A DNA stretch of 64,000 bases from Canna indica. Taxonomy: Eukaryota > Streptophyta > Magnoliopsida > Zingiberales > Cannaceae. The DNA is taken from positions 2,296,501-2,360,500 of the forward strand of contig CP136895.1 of the NCBI GenBank assembly GCA_034359265.1, given 5' to 3'. The notes beneath the pieces were generated by a model. The model ran no database searches and had not been told where the DNA came from. It saw only the letters and a list, made by a program, of their open reading frames with translations. Made by a program: the position numbers and the translations under genes. Below are positions 35,695 to 48,021 of this stretch, in pieces. How positions within the stretch are numbered: the stretch's first letter is position 1; each line of letters opens with the position of its first letter.

Positions 35695-36370
35695 ATTTTT
35701 TATAAATCTTGCAATTTTTTATTATATTATCCCTGTTATCCCTTTCTTTAATATCATAATGTTAATATTGTGAGAAAATATTTCTTTAAGCTCATCAGCC
35801 CCTCTCTCCTCCCAAATTTTTCATTCAATTAGAAAAACACCATTTATTTACTTCATTCGATTGATCTGAAGAACATTTATTAATAATGTTTTTAGTGTCA
35901 ACAACTGTAACCCTGTAGACACAAATTTTGAGATAAATTATATTTTTATATATAAAAATTAATAAACACGATTGGTGGCAATTGTGGACAGCTCAGTTGA
36001 TAATAATATATTGTCTACAAATTTAGAATTAGATCCCTATGTGATCACATAGATCTGGCGTCGTCAATAACTGGGTGAGATTGATAGTGGGTTCTTTTTA
36101 TATATAACACAAAAAACATCATGTCACAAAAGTAACCATTCATATATAATAATTAATAAAGCAATATATGCACAATGGAGTACATACATGAATACGAATA
36201 CCCACTGCCGACAGCAAACAAAACCAGTGCCGCTAAAAACGTGACACCTGGCACCGAATTAAACAAGCAACCTAAACAACAGCAGCATTACACACACCAA
36301 GAACACTGCAACAGAAAGAGACGATGACGCCGGCAACACCCACTCGCAAAGTCGCAAGCCTCGCGTTCTT
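35695..36370. other. Intergenic region 3' of the dehydrin gene
   Basis: AT-rich; the part nearest 36371 should be the 3' untranslated region of the dehydrin. No other feature is seen. Confidence 0.5.
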
Positions 36371-37121
36371 CTACTGTGCAGGGCTACACTTCTCTCCTTC
36401 CTTCTCTTCCGCCTTGTGGTAGCCGGGTATTTTCTCCATGAGCTTACCCAGTATCCCCTTCTTCTCCTTTGCCTCATGGCCGTCGCCCTCGGCGGCGGCG
36501 GCGCAGGCAACGGGAGGAGCCGGAGCCGGAGTCGGTGGGGCAGCCTCCTCCGCTGGCTTCTTGTGCCCGGGGAGCTTCTCCTTGATCTTTTCCAAGAAGC
36601 CCTTCTTCTCCTCCTCCGGCTCTACTATGATCGTCTCTTCAACCTTCTCGACCAGTACCGCGGTGTCATCCCCGTCCCCAGTAACCGCCACCACCTCTTG
36701 CTCGACCACGTAGACTTCCTCGCCCTCCTTCTCGCCGCCGAGCTTCTCCTTGACCTTTTCCTTCAGGCCTTTCTTCTTTTTCTTCTTCTCTTTGTTCTCT
36801 CCTTCGCCTCCTTCTTCATCGCTCGACTGTACGTACGTGCGTAGAAGATGCAATAAAATAAGTTTAGTCAACCAATTAATTTAACCTCGGGAAAGAGAGA
36901 ATTCATCGAACACTTACCGAGCTAGAGCTGGAGCTGTGAGATCGATGCAGCTTCTCCAGAAAACTTTCCTTCTTCTCCTCCTCCACCTTCTGCTCTTCTT
37001 CTATGTGAATCTTCTCCACCCCGGTGACCAAGACTTCCTCATGGCAGTCCTCCTTCTTCCCAACAAAGTCGAACAAGCCGCGATCTTGCACCTCGGCCGA
37101 CTTGTGCTGCTCCTCCGCCAT
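36371..37121 (-). CDS. Acidic dehydrin, FSK3 type (LEA group 2)
   Basis: Two exons, 37121-36918 and 36826-36371, give 219 residues; the 91-base intron falls inside the serine tract, the usual place in SKn dehydrins. An F-segment, [12 protein letters not shown], lies at residues 13-24. The S-segment [13 protein letters not shown] spans the splice site and is a casein-kinase-2 type phosphorylation site. Three K-segments follow: [14 protein letters not shown] (86-99), [16 protein letters not shown] (142-157) and [16 protein letters not shown] (190-205). The rest is Glu/Lys-rich and disordered. Such proteins protect membranes and enzymes during drought, cold and salt stress and bind metals and lipids. 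The upstream region carries G-box/ABRE and DRE motifs, consistent with ABA and cold induction. Confidence 0.96.
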
Positions 37122-37225
37122 GGCAGTGATTTCAGGACTCAGAAGAACTAACGCGAAAGCAATCAGTGAACAGAAGAAATATCTCAGCTTTGAGTGCGAA
37201 TAAGGAGATGGAGAAGGAGAAAGGC

Positions 37226-37234
37226 GTTATATAG
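37226..37234 (-). promoter_or_regulatory. TATA box of the dehydrin gene
   Basis: CTATATAAC on the minus strand, 105 bases upstream of the ATG. This would place transcription start about 75 bases before the coding region. Confidence 0.7.
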
Positions 37235-37422
37235 AGATGAATCGATGGACCGGTGGTGGGGGGAAAGATTGAGATACCTTGACGCGTTAATAACGCGACG
37301 AAGGATTCGAATTAAAGAATGGCGAATGAACCGAAGGAAGAGGAAAGCAGCAATCTATGGATGATTAAAGGGAAGATGGCGGGAGCGGAATGGTCGGCCA
37401 CTCGACAGCCATTGGTACGACG

Positions 37423-37430
37423 CCACGTGG
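37423..37430. promoter_or_regulatory. G-box/ABRE, palindromic
   Basis: CCACGTGG, a perfect palindrome around CACGTG, about 190 bases upstream of the dehydrin TATA box. Such sites bind ABF/AREB bZIP factors in ABA-responsive promoters. Confidence 0.65.
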
Positions 37431-37475
37431 GCTGGGACCCAAGGGGTGTCAGGCTCGGATGGACGCATCCGGAAG

Positions 37476-37481
37476 GTCGGT
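37476..37481 (-). promoter_or_regulatory. DRE/CRT element
   Basis: ACCGAC on the minus strand is the DREB/CBF binding core. It lies 7 bases from an ACGT core (37488-37491), an arrangement in which DRE acts as a coupling element to ABRE. Confidence 0.55.
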
Positions 37482-37603
37482 GGAGACACGTCGCCTGCGG
37501 CTCACGTAACGCTTCGGTCTCGAGTGGCGTTATATTAATGCGCGGCGGTGCGGTGCCTCGCGGGCCCGAGATTTACTACCGCGCGCCGAGGCTTGAGAGA
37601 GCG

Positions 37604-37611
37604 ACACGTGT
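37604..37611. promoter_or_regulatory. Second ABRE/G-box
   Basis: ACACGTGT, a palindromic ACGT-core site, in the interval shared by the divergent dehydrin and S-acyltransferase genes. Confidence 0.6.
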
Positions 37612-37739
37612 GCGGGAGAGCGGGACGGAGCGGCCGGATTAACGTGGTCCGCAGGGTCAGCGGAAGCGAGTCGCGTTGGGGTTGGACTGTTGGGTTTGGT
37701 TTCTTTCTTCTCTTCTCGTCTACCGTTCAATCGAAATAA

Positions 37740-38892
37740 GTGTTAAGTAATGAGAAGTGTCTCGAAAGCATAAAAAAGTCGGTTCAGTGTCGGTGCTTTT
37801 GTTTTTTCATTTTCCCACTTTTATTTTTTCCTTTCTCCAATTCCCACGGTGTTTAAGTTCAGTCAGAAATATATAGATATATATTAAATTTGATAAAATT
37901 GTACTAAAATATATTTTTTCACGTACAATTTTAATTTCCAACCAAAAAGATAATATATTATAAAAAAGGGGCTTGATGGCAGGTGCATCATCACGAAAAG
38001 GACCGGCATGCGCTCAAACTGAGCTCGAATTAGCAATCTTTTTAAGCGTTGCAGCCCACCGCGGTGACATCATAATCTCTTCTCGTACGCAGATTAGCAC
38101 ACTTTGGAGCAATCACCACGTGGCTGAACATCTCACCTCGTACCATCGATTGACCATTGGATTTGACCTGGCTCGATCGACACACTTAATTGCAACACGA
38201 GTCTGACCCAATCTGTATATTTTGTATATTTTTTAAAAATATGGATTCAAACCCCCTCCTGTATAGTATATCTTTGTTTTTTTTTTTAAATCAATAACTA
38301 TAATAAATGAACTGTCATCTATGACGCAGCGCGATCCAAGTGGCTCAAACCGACGGCTGACACGGTGCCTCAGCAGACGATGACGTAATAAGTTATAGTC
38401 CAGCCAATTTTAGTCATAACTCGGTCTCGGATCTCATGTTGAGCCTCGTTGCAGATAGGCTCAGATGATTCATCTGGACCGTTCACGTGACCCAATGATC
38501 CTTACCTTACCCGTACGCGCGTGCTTGTCATCGCTTTCCGTTGTTTTGATTGGCTTAAATTTGCGGACGGTAATCAACACCGGAAACCCGGTCTGGCTCG
38601 TATTCGAATCTCCTGCCCATACCGCTTGAGCCAAGCCAGCAAACGGGTCCCAGCGGTCTCCTACGATTTGAAGATTGGGTTGGTGCATCAAACATCGTTT
38701 CTTGCCAATAATATTATTACACGACACATTTTCTAAGCGACTCACGCTTCGCCTTACTGTTTTTGGGGTGGGTACTGATGCGGTACGCTGTTCGCGCGGA
38801 ACAACCAGAATCGAGCCCCTCTCGGCCATCTTACGATTAATTTATCTTTCGGCCTCACCTCGTGGCGGATTTTGGATCCAATTGAGAGCCCG
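37740..38892. other. Divergent intergenic region between dehydrin and PAT10-like genes
   Basis: It holds the distal dehydrin upstream region and the promoter of the S-acyltransferase gene. Open frames here run both ways without recognisable products. No repeat is identified. Confidence 0.5.
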
Positions 38893-41800
38893 ATGGCGGC
38901 TGCCGGCGTCTGCTCCGCCGCTCGTGCGGCGCGCGAGAAGCTCTGCGAAGGGTGCTCTCTTCTTTGCCCTGGCCTCTCAGATCCGGGTATATTCCTGTCC
39001 TCCCCCCAAAGTTTGGATTTTTGTGGGTTCCTTGTTTCCTGATAATGAAGTTCGGCAAATTTTGGGTTTTGAGAAGCGACAAGATCCTCGTGGGGACTAA
39101 AGACCGCGATGGTGCTGATTCATGTGATGTTCGTGGGTGTTATCTTCCTCTTCGACGCAAATTTGATAAGAAAGACGCGGGACGAGCCGTGGTACCCCTT
39201 AAAACCCTTGCAACTCTGTCAATTATTTTTGCTGTCTAGATTTCCGTTGTATCAGAAGATAGCATCTTTGTAGAAAATTTGTTCATGAGTTGACCAACAT
39301 CGTTCTCGTTTTATGCTCTGTGAAGAGCAAGGCAGAGGTTCGGGTGGCTCATCGTTAACTGTGGTCGACATCTTATTTGCCCATTACCAGTATTAGGGTC
39401 CCGCGACCATGATATATTCCTCTCCCTAGAACAAGTGGTGGGTATCGCGGCCATGCTAATTTTGAAATATTATTAAACCTTGGAATTCCTGACTAGATTG
39501 TGACATCCCAATAGTTCCACCAGAAGAGAGAGAGAGAGTTAGTATATGGCGTGATTAAACAGTCACTAGGTGGTTCAAAGCATTTTTACAGGGTCTTTCC
39601 GCATACAAAACTATGTTATTCGAACAAAGGTAGTGCTGCGAGCACATTTTGTGCTTACTTAAGTGTTCCATAGAAAATTCTGACACTATATATGAAACTG
39701 TGAATATTTTGATTAGACTTATGCCTTTGTTTGCAAAGTGTGTAGGCTATGACAAAAATCAAAGATATTACAATTAACAGGCTGATGCCAATTTCGGTTG
39801 GATGCCATTTTGGTCATTTATCCTTCTGTGTATTTCATATTTTTCTTGCGTTAACTTGTGTTATGCAGCCTCCACTTTTTTATTGTGGTTTTGTTAACTG
39901 TTCCTAAAATTCTTCCCATACTATTGTGTATTTGCAGGTATACTGCAGCTTATTTGGTGATTTTTGCAGCTACATTAATTCAATATTTCTTAACTTCTGG
40001 TTCATCACCAGGGTAACAAAATATAAGCTTATCCTATTTGTTCTCTTCTGTAATCACTTACCGGATTAATAATTCTTCTGTTCGGATGCATTAGGTATGT
40101 TATTGATGCAATGAGGGCAGAACATGGTACCAATACCGCTTTTAGTCATCCAATTCTGGAGTAAGCCCTTGCCATTTTGTAGTTATGTTACGTGGAGTTT
40201 GAAGTCATATCTACCTTCTTACTTCTTTCACTGGTTTTCAATGATCAAGCAAAGACAATCTAATTCAAGAAATGGGAACATAATTTCTCCCATGAATGAC
40301 AGCCAGTTAGAATCACAAACTTCTCGCTTGACCTCCTCATCATGGTTGAAGCATGTGATGGATCTCTACCCGCCTGGATCAGCCATCAGGTATTGTAATG
40401 ATTGTGAAGTTAGAAATATCCACTATGATGAACCCTGGTAATAGCTTCTTTTTTTATTTGCTCATATTTTATTGTGATGTATCATCAGTCAGTTTTGGTT
40501 AATTGTAAAAAAATGGGGAATAAGAGAAATACTAGTACGAGAATAACATAATAAACAATGCATAACTGCATTATCCTATATTCACCCTGAGGATGTGGTG
40601 AAAAGACATTGGAGAGAGGGGCTTAATATTGTTAGATTTTGTATTATTGATATTACCTTTTTTATTATCATGATTCCATCTATATGTTACTGTAATATTT
40701 GCTTCATTGTTTTAGTCATTTAGAACAGTTATTTATTTGCTTTTGTCGAAGTTCAGAATTTTGCTTACAGATCCGTATTCATCTCTACTGTAAGTTACTC
40801 GCAAAATTCCAAAAAATCGAATAAACCAAGTGAAAGAAATTTCTGTTTCTGATGAATGTTCATACACAAAACAGAAGACCATAGGACGACTCATGAGGAG
40901 AAATAACTAACCTGAAGTTTTTTTGTTTGTTGAAAATTGAAAAGTTCCAGATGTATTAGGCTTTTACCATTTATTTAGCTTTATTTTTCATTTAATGATT
41001 AGGTCTTTGATTTCATATACAGGGAGAATAAGTAATTAATAAAATTTGACTTTTCTCATAATCAGCTTTTGTTTTGACAGGAACTGGACGTGCACTTACT
41101 GTAATATTGTTCAGGTGAATGCTTCATATTGTTTTCTTGATAATAACTCAGTAGATTTAGAATATCTGTTAGTCAATTTCCTTGAAAACAATGTTTCTAG
41201 ATTAATTTTTAAGTTATAAATATCTACAGATTTCTGCAAAATATTTAATATTGTTTTCTTAAATATGTGCATGCCAAAATTTACTATGTGATGCTTGTAA
41301 TTCTAACTATATCACAGTAACTCTTCTGCTATATGGAAACTGAACAACTTATTTTTTCTTGTACAATGTTAACCCTCATGTCTATGCTAAAGTTAATTAC
41401 CATGTTTCAATCCATGGTAAATGAACCAAGCTAGTATCTCTGTAGTCAATTAATTATAGTTTCTTTTCAAGGTTGTATTTTGATTCTCCAAATAATCATG
41501 GCTCCAATTTTTTTCACATATTTACAGCCGCCTCGTGCAAAGCACTGCCATGATTGTGAAAAATGCATCCTTCAATTTGATCATCACTGTGTGTGGTTAG
41601 GAACTTGTGTTGGACAAGGAAATCATCGCCGATTTTGGTGAGTCATTCTTAGATTCAGCTTTAAAATGCTATTATGTTGAAGAATTTACGTACGTTTGCA
41701 ACATGCAAAAAAAAAACTTGTGTTGCATTAGGTCCAACTTGGATTAAAGTTTTGCATTCCTGGAAATTAAACATCAAACTATGAATTTCTGGAGGTTAGC

Positions 41801-44148
41801 TACACGGTAAAATTTCAGGCTGGCATGTTTGGGATGGTATATTTTTTGCTGACCAAACATTGGAACTGAACTGGCATCTCTGTGTTTTCAAATTGCAAAA
41901 AATTCAAAAGAGATACTGCATCAGTTACATTAAGTGGGGCAGCTGCCCCACCGCAGACAATTGTTACTACAGAAGGCAATGTAACTGTTGGTTATCTGCA
42001 ATTTCTCATGGTGGAGTGGGGCGATCCAATTCCTACAGCAACTAGGATATTTAACATAAAATATGAAATGTTGCCCTCAGAGTTTAACAGCCTTTTGTCC
42101 TGTCACTCATTGCTATGGAAATTCAGACATTTTATTTGTGTATATCCACCCCAAATGAAATATAGGTAAGATGCATTAATATTCAGGTATTTGAAATACA
42201 TAATCTCTAACTTTTTAAAACAAATCCATCAATCTCATATAATAACTCAAGGTTTCTGACATTTTAATTAAGGTTATTTCCCTGTTGCTGCTGATTGAGT
42301 TTGTGTGAATTACACTTTAAGATTGTTTTCTTGAGTAGCAAATGTCATATATCATAAGCTTCATGCCATATAGAATTTTTATATTTTGTCATAGATTTGC
42401 ATTATGTGAGTTATACGCTAAGATTTTCCTCTTGAGTAGCAAATGGCATCTTTTGTGAGCTTCATACTATAAGAAACTAAAATTTAAAAATCTGTGCTGT
42501 CTAAATGCAGAGTGATCTAAAAGTAATAACTGGTTCGTTCATCATAATAATAGGATAATCCCTAGAAGGTGCTATATATATGGTTGATTTTCTGAATGAT
42601 CAAACATGTGCTATAACATCTATCTTGGTTCCTCTATAAGTGTTTTGCGTTTTTCTTCCTTTACCTGTCTGTCTTGTGCAGATATATTTGGAAATTGATA
42701 ATTAACAATATTTTCCCTGTTTTCAGTGGCTTGTTTACCTTGTTTACCCTTGTGTACATACTTTTATTTTATGGTCTGCGGTTAGAATCTTTTTCCTTTT
42801 TGCCAACTTCATATATTTCTTGTCCCTGATCTTAAACTTGGCTGTTCCTTGTTTGTGTTTACACACTGTACTATTTACCGATGAGTAGTTAAAAATTTGG
42901 GCTTTATTTTTGATCTTGATCTCTGTGCATGCCATTTTGTTTATTGCAGATTCTGTAGGAGAAAGACTAATTAATTCTTTAAAAATCTTTTTTAGGTGGT
43001 ATACTTTTGAAGAAACAGTCCTTTCTGTCTGGACTGTTGTGCTATACATCTCATTTTTGCGCTCAAAAGTTGAGAAGGCTTGGTATGTTCTCCCTGTTAT
43101 GTAAATATGTAATCACTCATGGCAAATAAAATTTACCTAGCTGTATTCTGAAAATTGCTAGTTAGCTACTACCCTTCTCTAGACGATTACAAATTCTATA
43201 ATTGTGAAAATTAATCCACCCTTTTGTTTGTATTGGGGGAAGCTAACATAAGTGTATTTGCTTGGAATGACCTTGTCAGGTGGCAGGATTTCATTGTTAT
43301 AGTACTATTAGCTGCACTGATGTTTTGCATGATCTTTCTGCTTCTGCTGCTCCTATTTCACAGGTGAGATCGGCCTTCATAATTCCTGGACTATGGCTTA
43401 CGTGAGTGCAGTTTTTTTACTTTATCATTGTGCTCATCTAGATGTCTCATAGGAACCTTTTGTTGCTCGACATTATTTTCACCATTACAGGCATGTTAGT
43501 ATGTGATTCTCAAACAAGATACAATATTTTGTCGACATGTAACACTTTTGATGTTTGATGAACACTCTCAACGAGTGTTCAGTTTCTGTTATTATGCCAT
43601 GTTATTCCAACCGATAAACAAGTGTTGCTTCTGAAAATAAACACGAGTGCACCTTCATGCTGCATGCATTAACTGCTAACTAGTCATTCTGGCTTGTCAG
43701 CCATATATTTTACAGAAATGGTTGCACTAGTTTATTCACTTCCACTTTCTGAGAGATTTTGCTTGGTGCATTATTAATTTCTCTTTTTTCAAATAATTTT
43801 GTGGCCCAGTTATTTAGCTTTAACAAATCAAACCACTTATGAGATAGTGAGAAGGCGGCGCATTTTGTACATGAGGTATCAGTTTTACTGCTATACATCC
43901 CTCAGCAGATTGTGATTACATGTCATTGCTAATCCTACTCACTGATAAATCATGAATGTGTTATGGTCTACAGGGGAATTCCAGAAAAGGTTAGTCCATT
44001 TAGCAGGGGCATCTGCAGGAACTTGTTTACCTTTTGTTGCTCGAGAAACAGCATATATACTCTGGAAGCTGTGCCAACAATGGAGGAACTCGAAGCAAGA
44101 GCAAGACCTTACACTTGTGTAGACATTATTTCTTGTAGGTGTTGTTAG
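38893..44148 (+). CDS. PAT10: DHHC-type protein S-acyltransferase, PAT10-like
   Basis: Eleven exons: 38893-38986, 39074-39191, 39938-40012, 40095-40160, 40255-40389, 41081-41114, 41528-41637, 42996-43082, 43280-43363, 43810-43875 and 43974-44148, giving 347 residues with all junctions in phase. The protein has two membrane segments ([28 protein letters not shown]), SSPGYVIDAMR, then LYPPGSAIR and a Cys-rich domain, [20 protein letters not shown], ending in the catalytic DHHC at residues 192-195. Two more membrane segments and a [11 protein letters not shown] motif follow. The C-terminus [12 protein letters not shown] strongly resembles Arabidopsis PAT10. PAT10 palmitoylates tonoplast CBL calcium sensors and affects vacuole function and salt tolerance. 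The first intron of 87 bases was inferred from phase and homology; other intron borders are clear. Confidence 0.92.
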
Positions 44149-44789
44149 TGTATTTTTTTCTTCAAGTGTCTTTATTATCCTCTACGGTGTGGTTGATACA
44201 ATTGGGTAACGTTTTGCCCTCTAATCTTTCCCTGTTTTTTGAATGGGCGAGCAGTAATATTCAGTGTTAATTTTGCGTGATATGTTTCTCTTACAGGTTC
44301 AGAGAGATTTTCTTTTATGGAAAAAATTGATATCACCCCGCGTGAATAGGGGTGAGCGGGTCCGAGTACTTTATTTTTTCGTGATATTCAGATTTTATCT
44401 GTTGATGACTGATTCTTAAGTTTTGGATTCGGATCCTATCATGTTGGGATTTGAAATCGAATCCTATACGAAACTTATGGTGCAGTACAGTTTATGATAT
44501 CTTGTTAGAAATAGGTTCTAGAGTATCCTATTGGAACCCGTGAATCTATTAATGAACAGGTTCTCGGAATTTGGAAATGAATATGATCTAGAGTACTTTA
44601 TATCTTGTTGGAATTTGTTAATGAACAAGTTTCAAATATAAGTTCGGGTACTGATTTAGGTTCTGAGTATCTAAAGCGTAGAATTTGAAATAAAAATTGA
44701 TTTTAATCGATTCCTTAAATTTTGTTTCGAATTTATCGGATTACAATTCTCAATGTTTGCAATACATGGATGAATTTCTTTTGCACCTT
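44149..44789. other. Convergent intergenic spacer with family E repeat, copy 2
   Basis: Between the PAT10-like and LHT8-like stop codons. At about 44346-44740 it contains TAGGGGTGAGCGGGTCCGAG followed by ATATTCAGATTTTATC and similar words, related to the repeats at 19934-20355 and 56893-57357. The MITE-like repeat ends close to, or within, the 3' untranslated region of the transporter gene. Confidence 0.5.
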
Positions 44790-47042
44790 CTATCCCTGAG
44801 GCTTGAAGAAACGAAGATCGATGCCGGTTTTGACCACATTCCATATCCCTCCCATCACCAAGACGGCACTCAGCGCCATGCCCACGCTTCCCAGCGCCCA
44901 GTTGATGTACCACATGGCGCTGTATCGCTCGGGTTTCTTCACCAGAAGCCACATGAAGCAGGGGAAGGCGAAGGTCACGGGCAACGAGAGCCCTCCCAGG
45001 AGCCCCGCCACGTCGGCCAAGAAGGGCAACGCCACCGCGACGAAGAAGCCCCCCCCCGCAAAGAGCGACCGATACACCGCGCGCAGCAAGCGCGGGCAGG
45101 GCTTGTTCTTCTTGCTGGTGTACGCCGACTCGATGGCGTCGAACACCGGCATGGCGTAGATCTGGAAGCAGCTCAGGCTGTTGATGATCACGAGCAGCGT
45201 CGTCAGGCCCAGAAGAACTCTGGATGTGTCCTTGCTGTGGAATGCATACAGAGCGGTCAAGATCCCATTTTGAGGTATCTGTCGTCCAAAACAGCGTCAA
45301 AGATGAACTAAATCGTTCGTGGTAAACAAAAAAATGTGATTAATTTGTGCTTCTTTTCTTACTAGGGTTCCATAAGCCCAGAAACCTCCAATTGCGATGG
45401 GGAACAAGCAGAGCGCTATGATCAGGTACGCCGCCTTCACTCCTCTCCACATTGGCACATGAGAAGGGTGCTTCAGACTTGATGGCATTGTGGCCTAAAA
45501 GAATGAATCATCATTAGCGGCCATTTCAATTCAATTTCATTTGATCTTATTTAGTTAAATGGAACGAATTAATCACCTGAATCTCCAAGACAAGATTGTG
45601 CCCTCTGAAAGCAAAAGCAATGATTCCAAGAGCATTTACGACTCCAAGCAGCCTGTCGACACCAGATTTGCCCTCGACAGGGTCATACGAAACTCCCTGT
45701 TGCTTACCCTTGCTTACAGAAATCGTCCATATCAACGTGCAATAGGAAACGGCGGTGATTGAGCCAACGAGAGAAATTCCAGCAATGGAGTTGAGGTTGG
45801 GAAGCTGAGATAGAACTGCGGCGAGGCATGCGAAGACCAAGTACCATTCTATGGCGGTCAGGGGGTTAGATTCGCACGTCGGCCCGCAGACGATGCTGAA
45901 GAAGAGCTTCATGCTCCCTCCGCCGACGATTATGAGTGCCATGCATGTTCCAGCTGAGAGATACAGGATCGGAAACAGGGCGATCCAATTCCCCAGCTTT
46001 GGGCCTGGGAAAGAGATAAGATATTGGCGATGATGAAACTATCAATTTTGATGCATGGCGGTACTGAAAGCTTGGATGTGTAGTTTGATTTGAGGCTCAC
46101 CGAAGGTAGCTGTTGCTAATTGTATGTATCTGGAATAGCGTGTTCCAGGGACGGATTCATGGAGCTGGATGAGCAGCCACAGCGTGTAGAGCTGCCAGAT
46201 GAACGCGATGGACAAGCACAGGATTCCCCATGTCCTGTAATGTAAAGTTCGAAGGAGGAAGAAGCGTCAGTGTAGCAGAACAGAGCGCGTAGCACACAAG
46301 GTGTTTGAGAAATTAACCATCCGAGGAACGCGAAGGCCAGTGGCAAGACCAGGGCTTGGAAGCCGATGCCGGAGCTGAGGGTGTGGAAAGCGGAGTAGTA
46401 GGCGTTGCCGTTCCTCGACTCCGTGATGGGGAGCCACGCTTCCCGGGGGTCGAGCTTGGTGAGGTGGCCGAGGTCCTCCAGGTACCCGCGCATGCTCACG
46501 ATGGCCTTGCGCATCGGGCTCCCCAGCGGCGTCCGCATGAACCGGGGAGTCCGCGGCGTCCGCGGCGTCCGCGACGTGGCCGAGGCTGGCGGCCGGGGGG
46601 TCGGAGGGACGGAGTGCAGCTCGGCGGTCTCCGCCCGCGGCGTCGACGGCGCGAGTAGCGGCGACCTCGAGAGGGATGGGGAGTGGAGCTTCGACGACGG
46701 AGGGGAGGCCGTCGGCCGGGGAGGCGTCGGGGGGATAGAGTGCAGCTCAGTTAGGATGGACACCTCAGTCTCCTCCGTCTCCTGCTGCGGCAGCGGCAGC
46801 GGCGACCAGCTGTTGAGCGACGGGGAGTGCAGCTGGACCGCCGCGACCGGCGATCGGGGAGGCGTCGGGGGGATAGAGTGTAGCTCAGTTAGGATGGACA
46901 CCACAGTCTCCTCCGTCTCCTGCTGCGGCAGCGGCAGCGGCGACCAGCTGTTGAGCGACGGGGAGTGCAGCTGGACCGCCGCGACCGGCGAACGGGGAGG
47001 CGTCGGGGGGGTGGAGTGCAGCTCATTCACCTCGTCGTCCAT
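44790..47042 (-). CDS. Amino acid transporter, lysine/histidine transporter-like 8 type
   Basis: Exons 47042-46318, 46234-46101, 46004-45577, 45494-45363 and 45278-44790, all in phase with GT-AG borders, 635 residues. The AAAP-family membrane part starts after HLTKLDPREAWLPITESRNG and includes HTLSSGIGFQALVLPLAFAF, LPNLNSIAGISLVGSITAV, NALGIIAFAFRGHNLVLEIQ, KHPSHVPMWRGVKAAY and a C-terminal LRFFKPQG, as in LHT8. About 10-11 membrane helices are expected. Proton-coupled uptake of neutral or acidic amino acids at the plasma membrane is likely. The N-terminal tail is about 100 residues longer than I expect: two nearly identical 46-residue units (7-52 and 53-98) plus a partial third, each with ELHSxPPTPPRSP and SPSLNSWSPL, rich in Ser/Thr-Pro. 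An upstream in-frame ATG at 47102 is less likely. Confidence 0.93.
46749..47024 (-). repeat. Coding tandem repeat, 2 x 138 bp, in the transporter gene
   Basis: Units 47024-46887 and 46886-46749 are nearly identical in DNA, differing by only a few bases (e.g. VVSILT against EVSILT, and HST against HSI). A degenerate third unit starts at 46748. The repeat is in frame and lengthens the cytosolic N-terminal tail. Confidence 0.9.
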
Positions 47043-48021
47043 GGCAGCACTCCTTCCTCTGGCCCACGCTTCCCTTGGTCGAGCATGAGGCCACCAGCTC
47101 ACGTCTACCTCCTATTTGTAGACATGTAGCGAGCAGAGCAATGAGCACGACAGGCGGCCGTGCGACGATTCAAAGCTTCGCCACCTTGCAGTCGAGTTGT
47201 AGGATACTAGGATTTGGTGTGAGGTTTTCGGACAGAATCCTGAACCGGACCGGTTATCGGTCTGGTTCAATCGGTCCCGGCTAATTTATCTAATCAAATC
47301 CGGATAAAGCTATTGAACCCGGCTTACGATCAATCCGGTCGACGAAAATTGATCTACAAGGAGTATTTTTTTGCCAATATTTTATTATTTGCCGGCAGTT
47401 GATGGGAGTTGACTGCGGAGTACAGTCAAATGACGGCCGAAGAGAAGTAAAATACTAAAATTTGACCCGTATAAATCTCAGGGGAGGCTATGACATTTGA
47501 CTTGACTTTAGAAAAAAGGAAGCCAATGCTTAGCAATTAGCATGTGTGAAAGTAGGACCTTAAGCATGTGTTAATTATATTTTGATGTTGACCTGGGAAT
47601 GTGAAGTGTGTTTTCACCCTACTAGTAAGGGCTTAATTTCTAGGTGGACTGAGGAATGGGTGGTTGCTAATGTTGACCAAATTTTTACGGTACAGAATTG
47701 GATCAAAAGTTTGATTTTGATTTATTTGGATTAGTTTAAATGATCGAATAGACGACTGCATATATAAATAACTCCGAAAATTATACTCTTCGTTTAACGA
47801 TGAGTGACTTTTTACTATTTTTTTGAAATTTTATATTAAATAACACTTTAGACTCTCGATATAATATTAATTTTTTTTTATCAATTTTAATTTCTAATAA
47901 ATTTTTTTATCAATAATGTACAATAAAAAAAAAAATTAAAGGTCAACCGATAGACGTGTCAAAGCCTAAAAAATTACTTATTATAAAACGGAGAAAGTAT
48001 CAAATGATGATTTCTCGTTAA
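47043..48021. other. Upstream region of the transporter gene
   Basis: Contains the presumed promoter. At 47215-47340 there is a CCGGACCGGTT/AATCCGG-rich repeat of the kind seen in decayed MITEs. The rest is AT-rich with no gene. Confidence 0.45.

Noticed and set aside
38675..39239. Long frames crossing the first intron of the PAT10-like gene, suggesting an unspliced N-terminus
   Set aside because: Only splicing 38986 to 39074 and 39191 to 39938 restores the family sequence ([23 protein letters not shown]).
41860..42169. Frames inside an intron of the PAT10-like gene
   Set aside because: They lie between well-defined exons 7 and 8 and have no similarity to the family.
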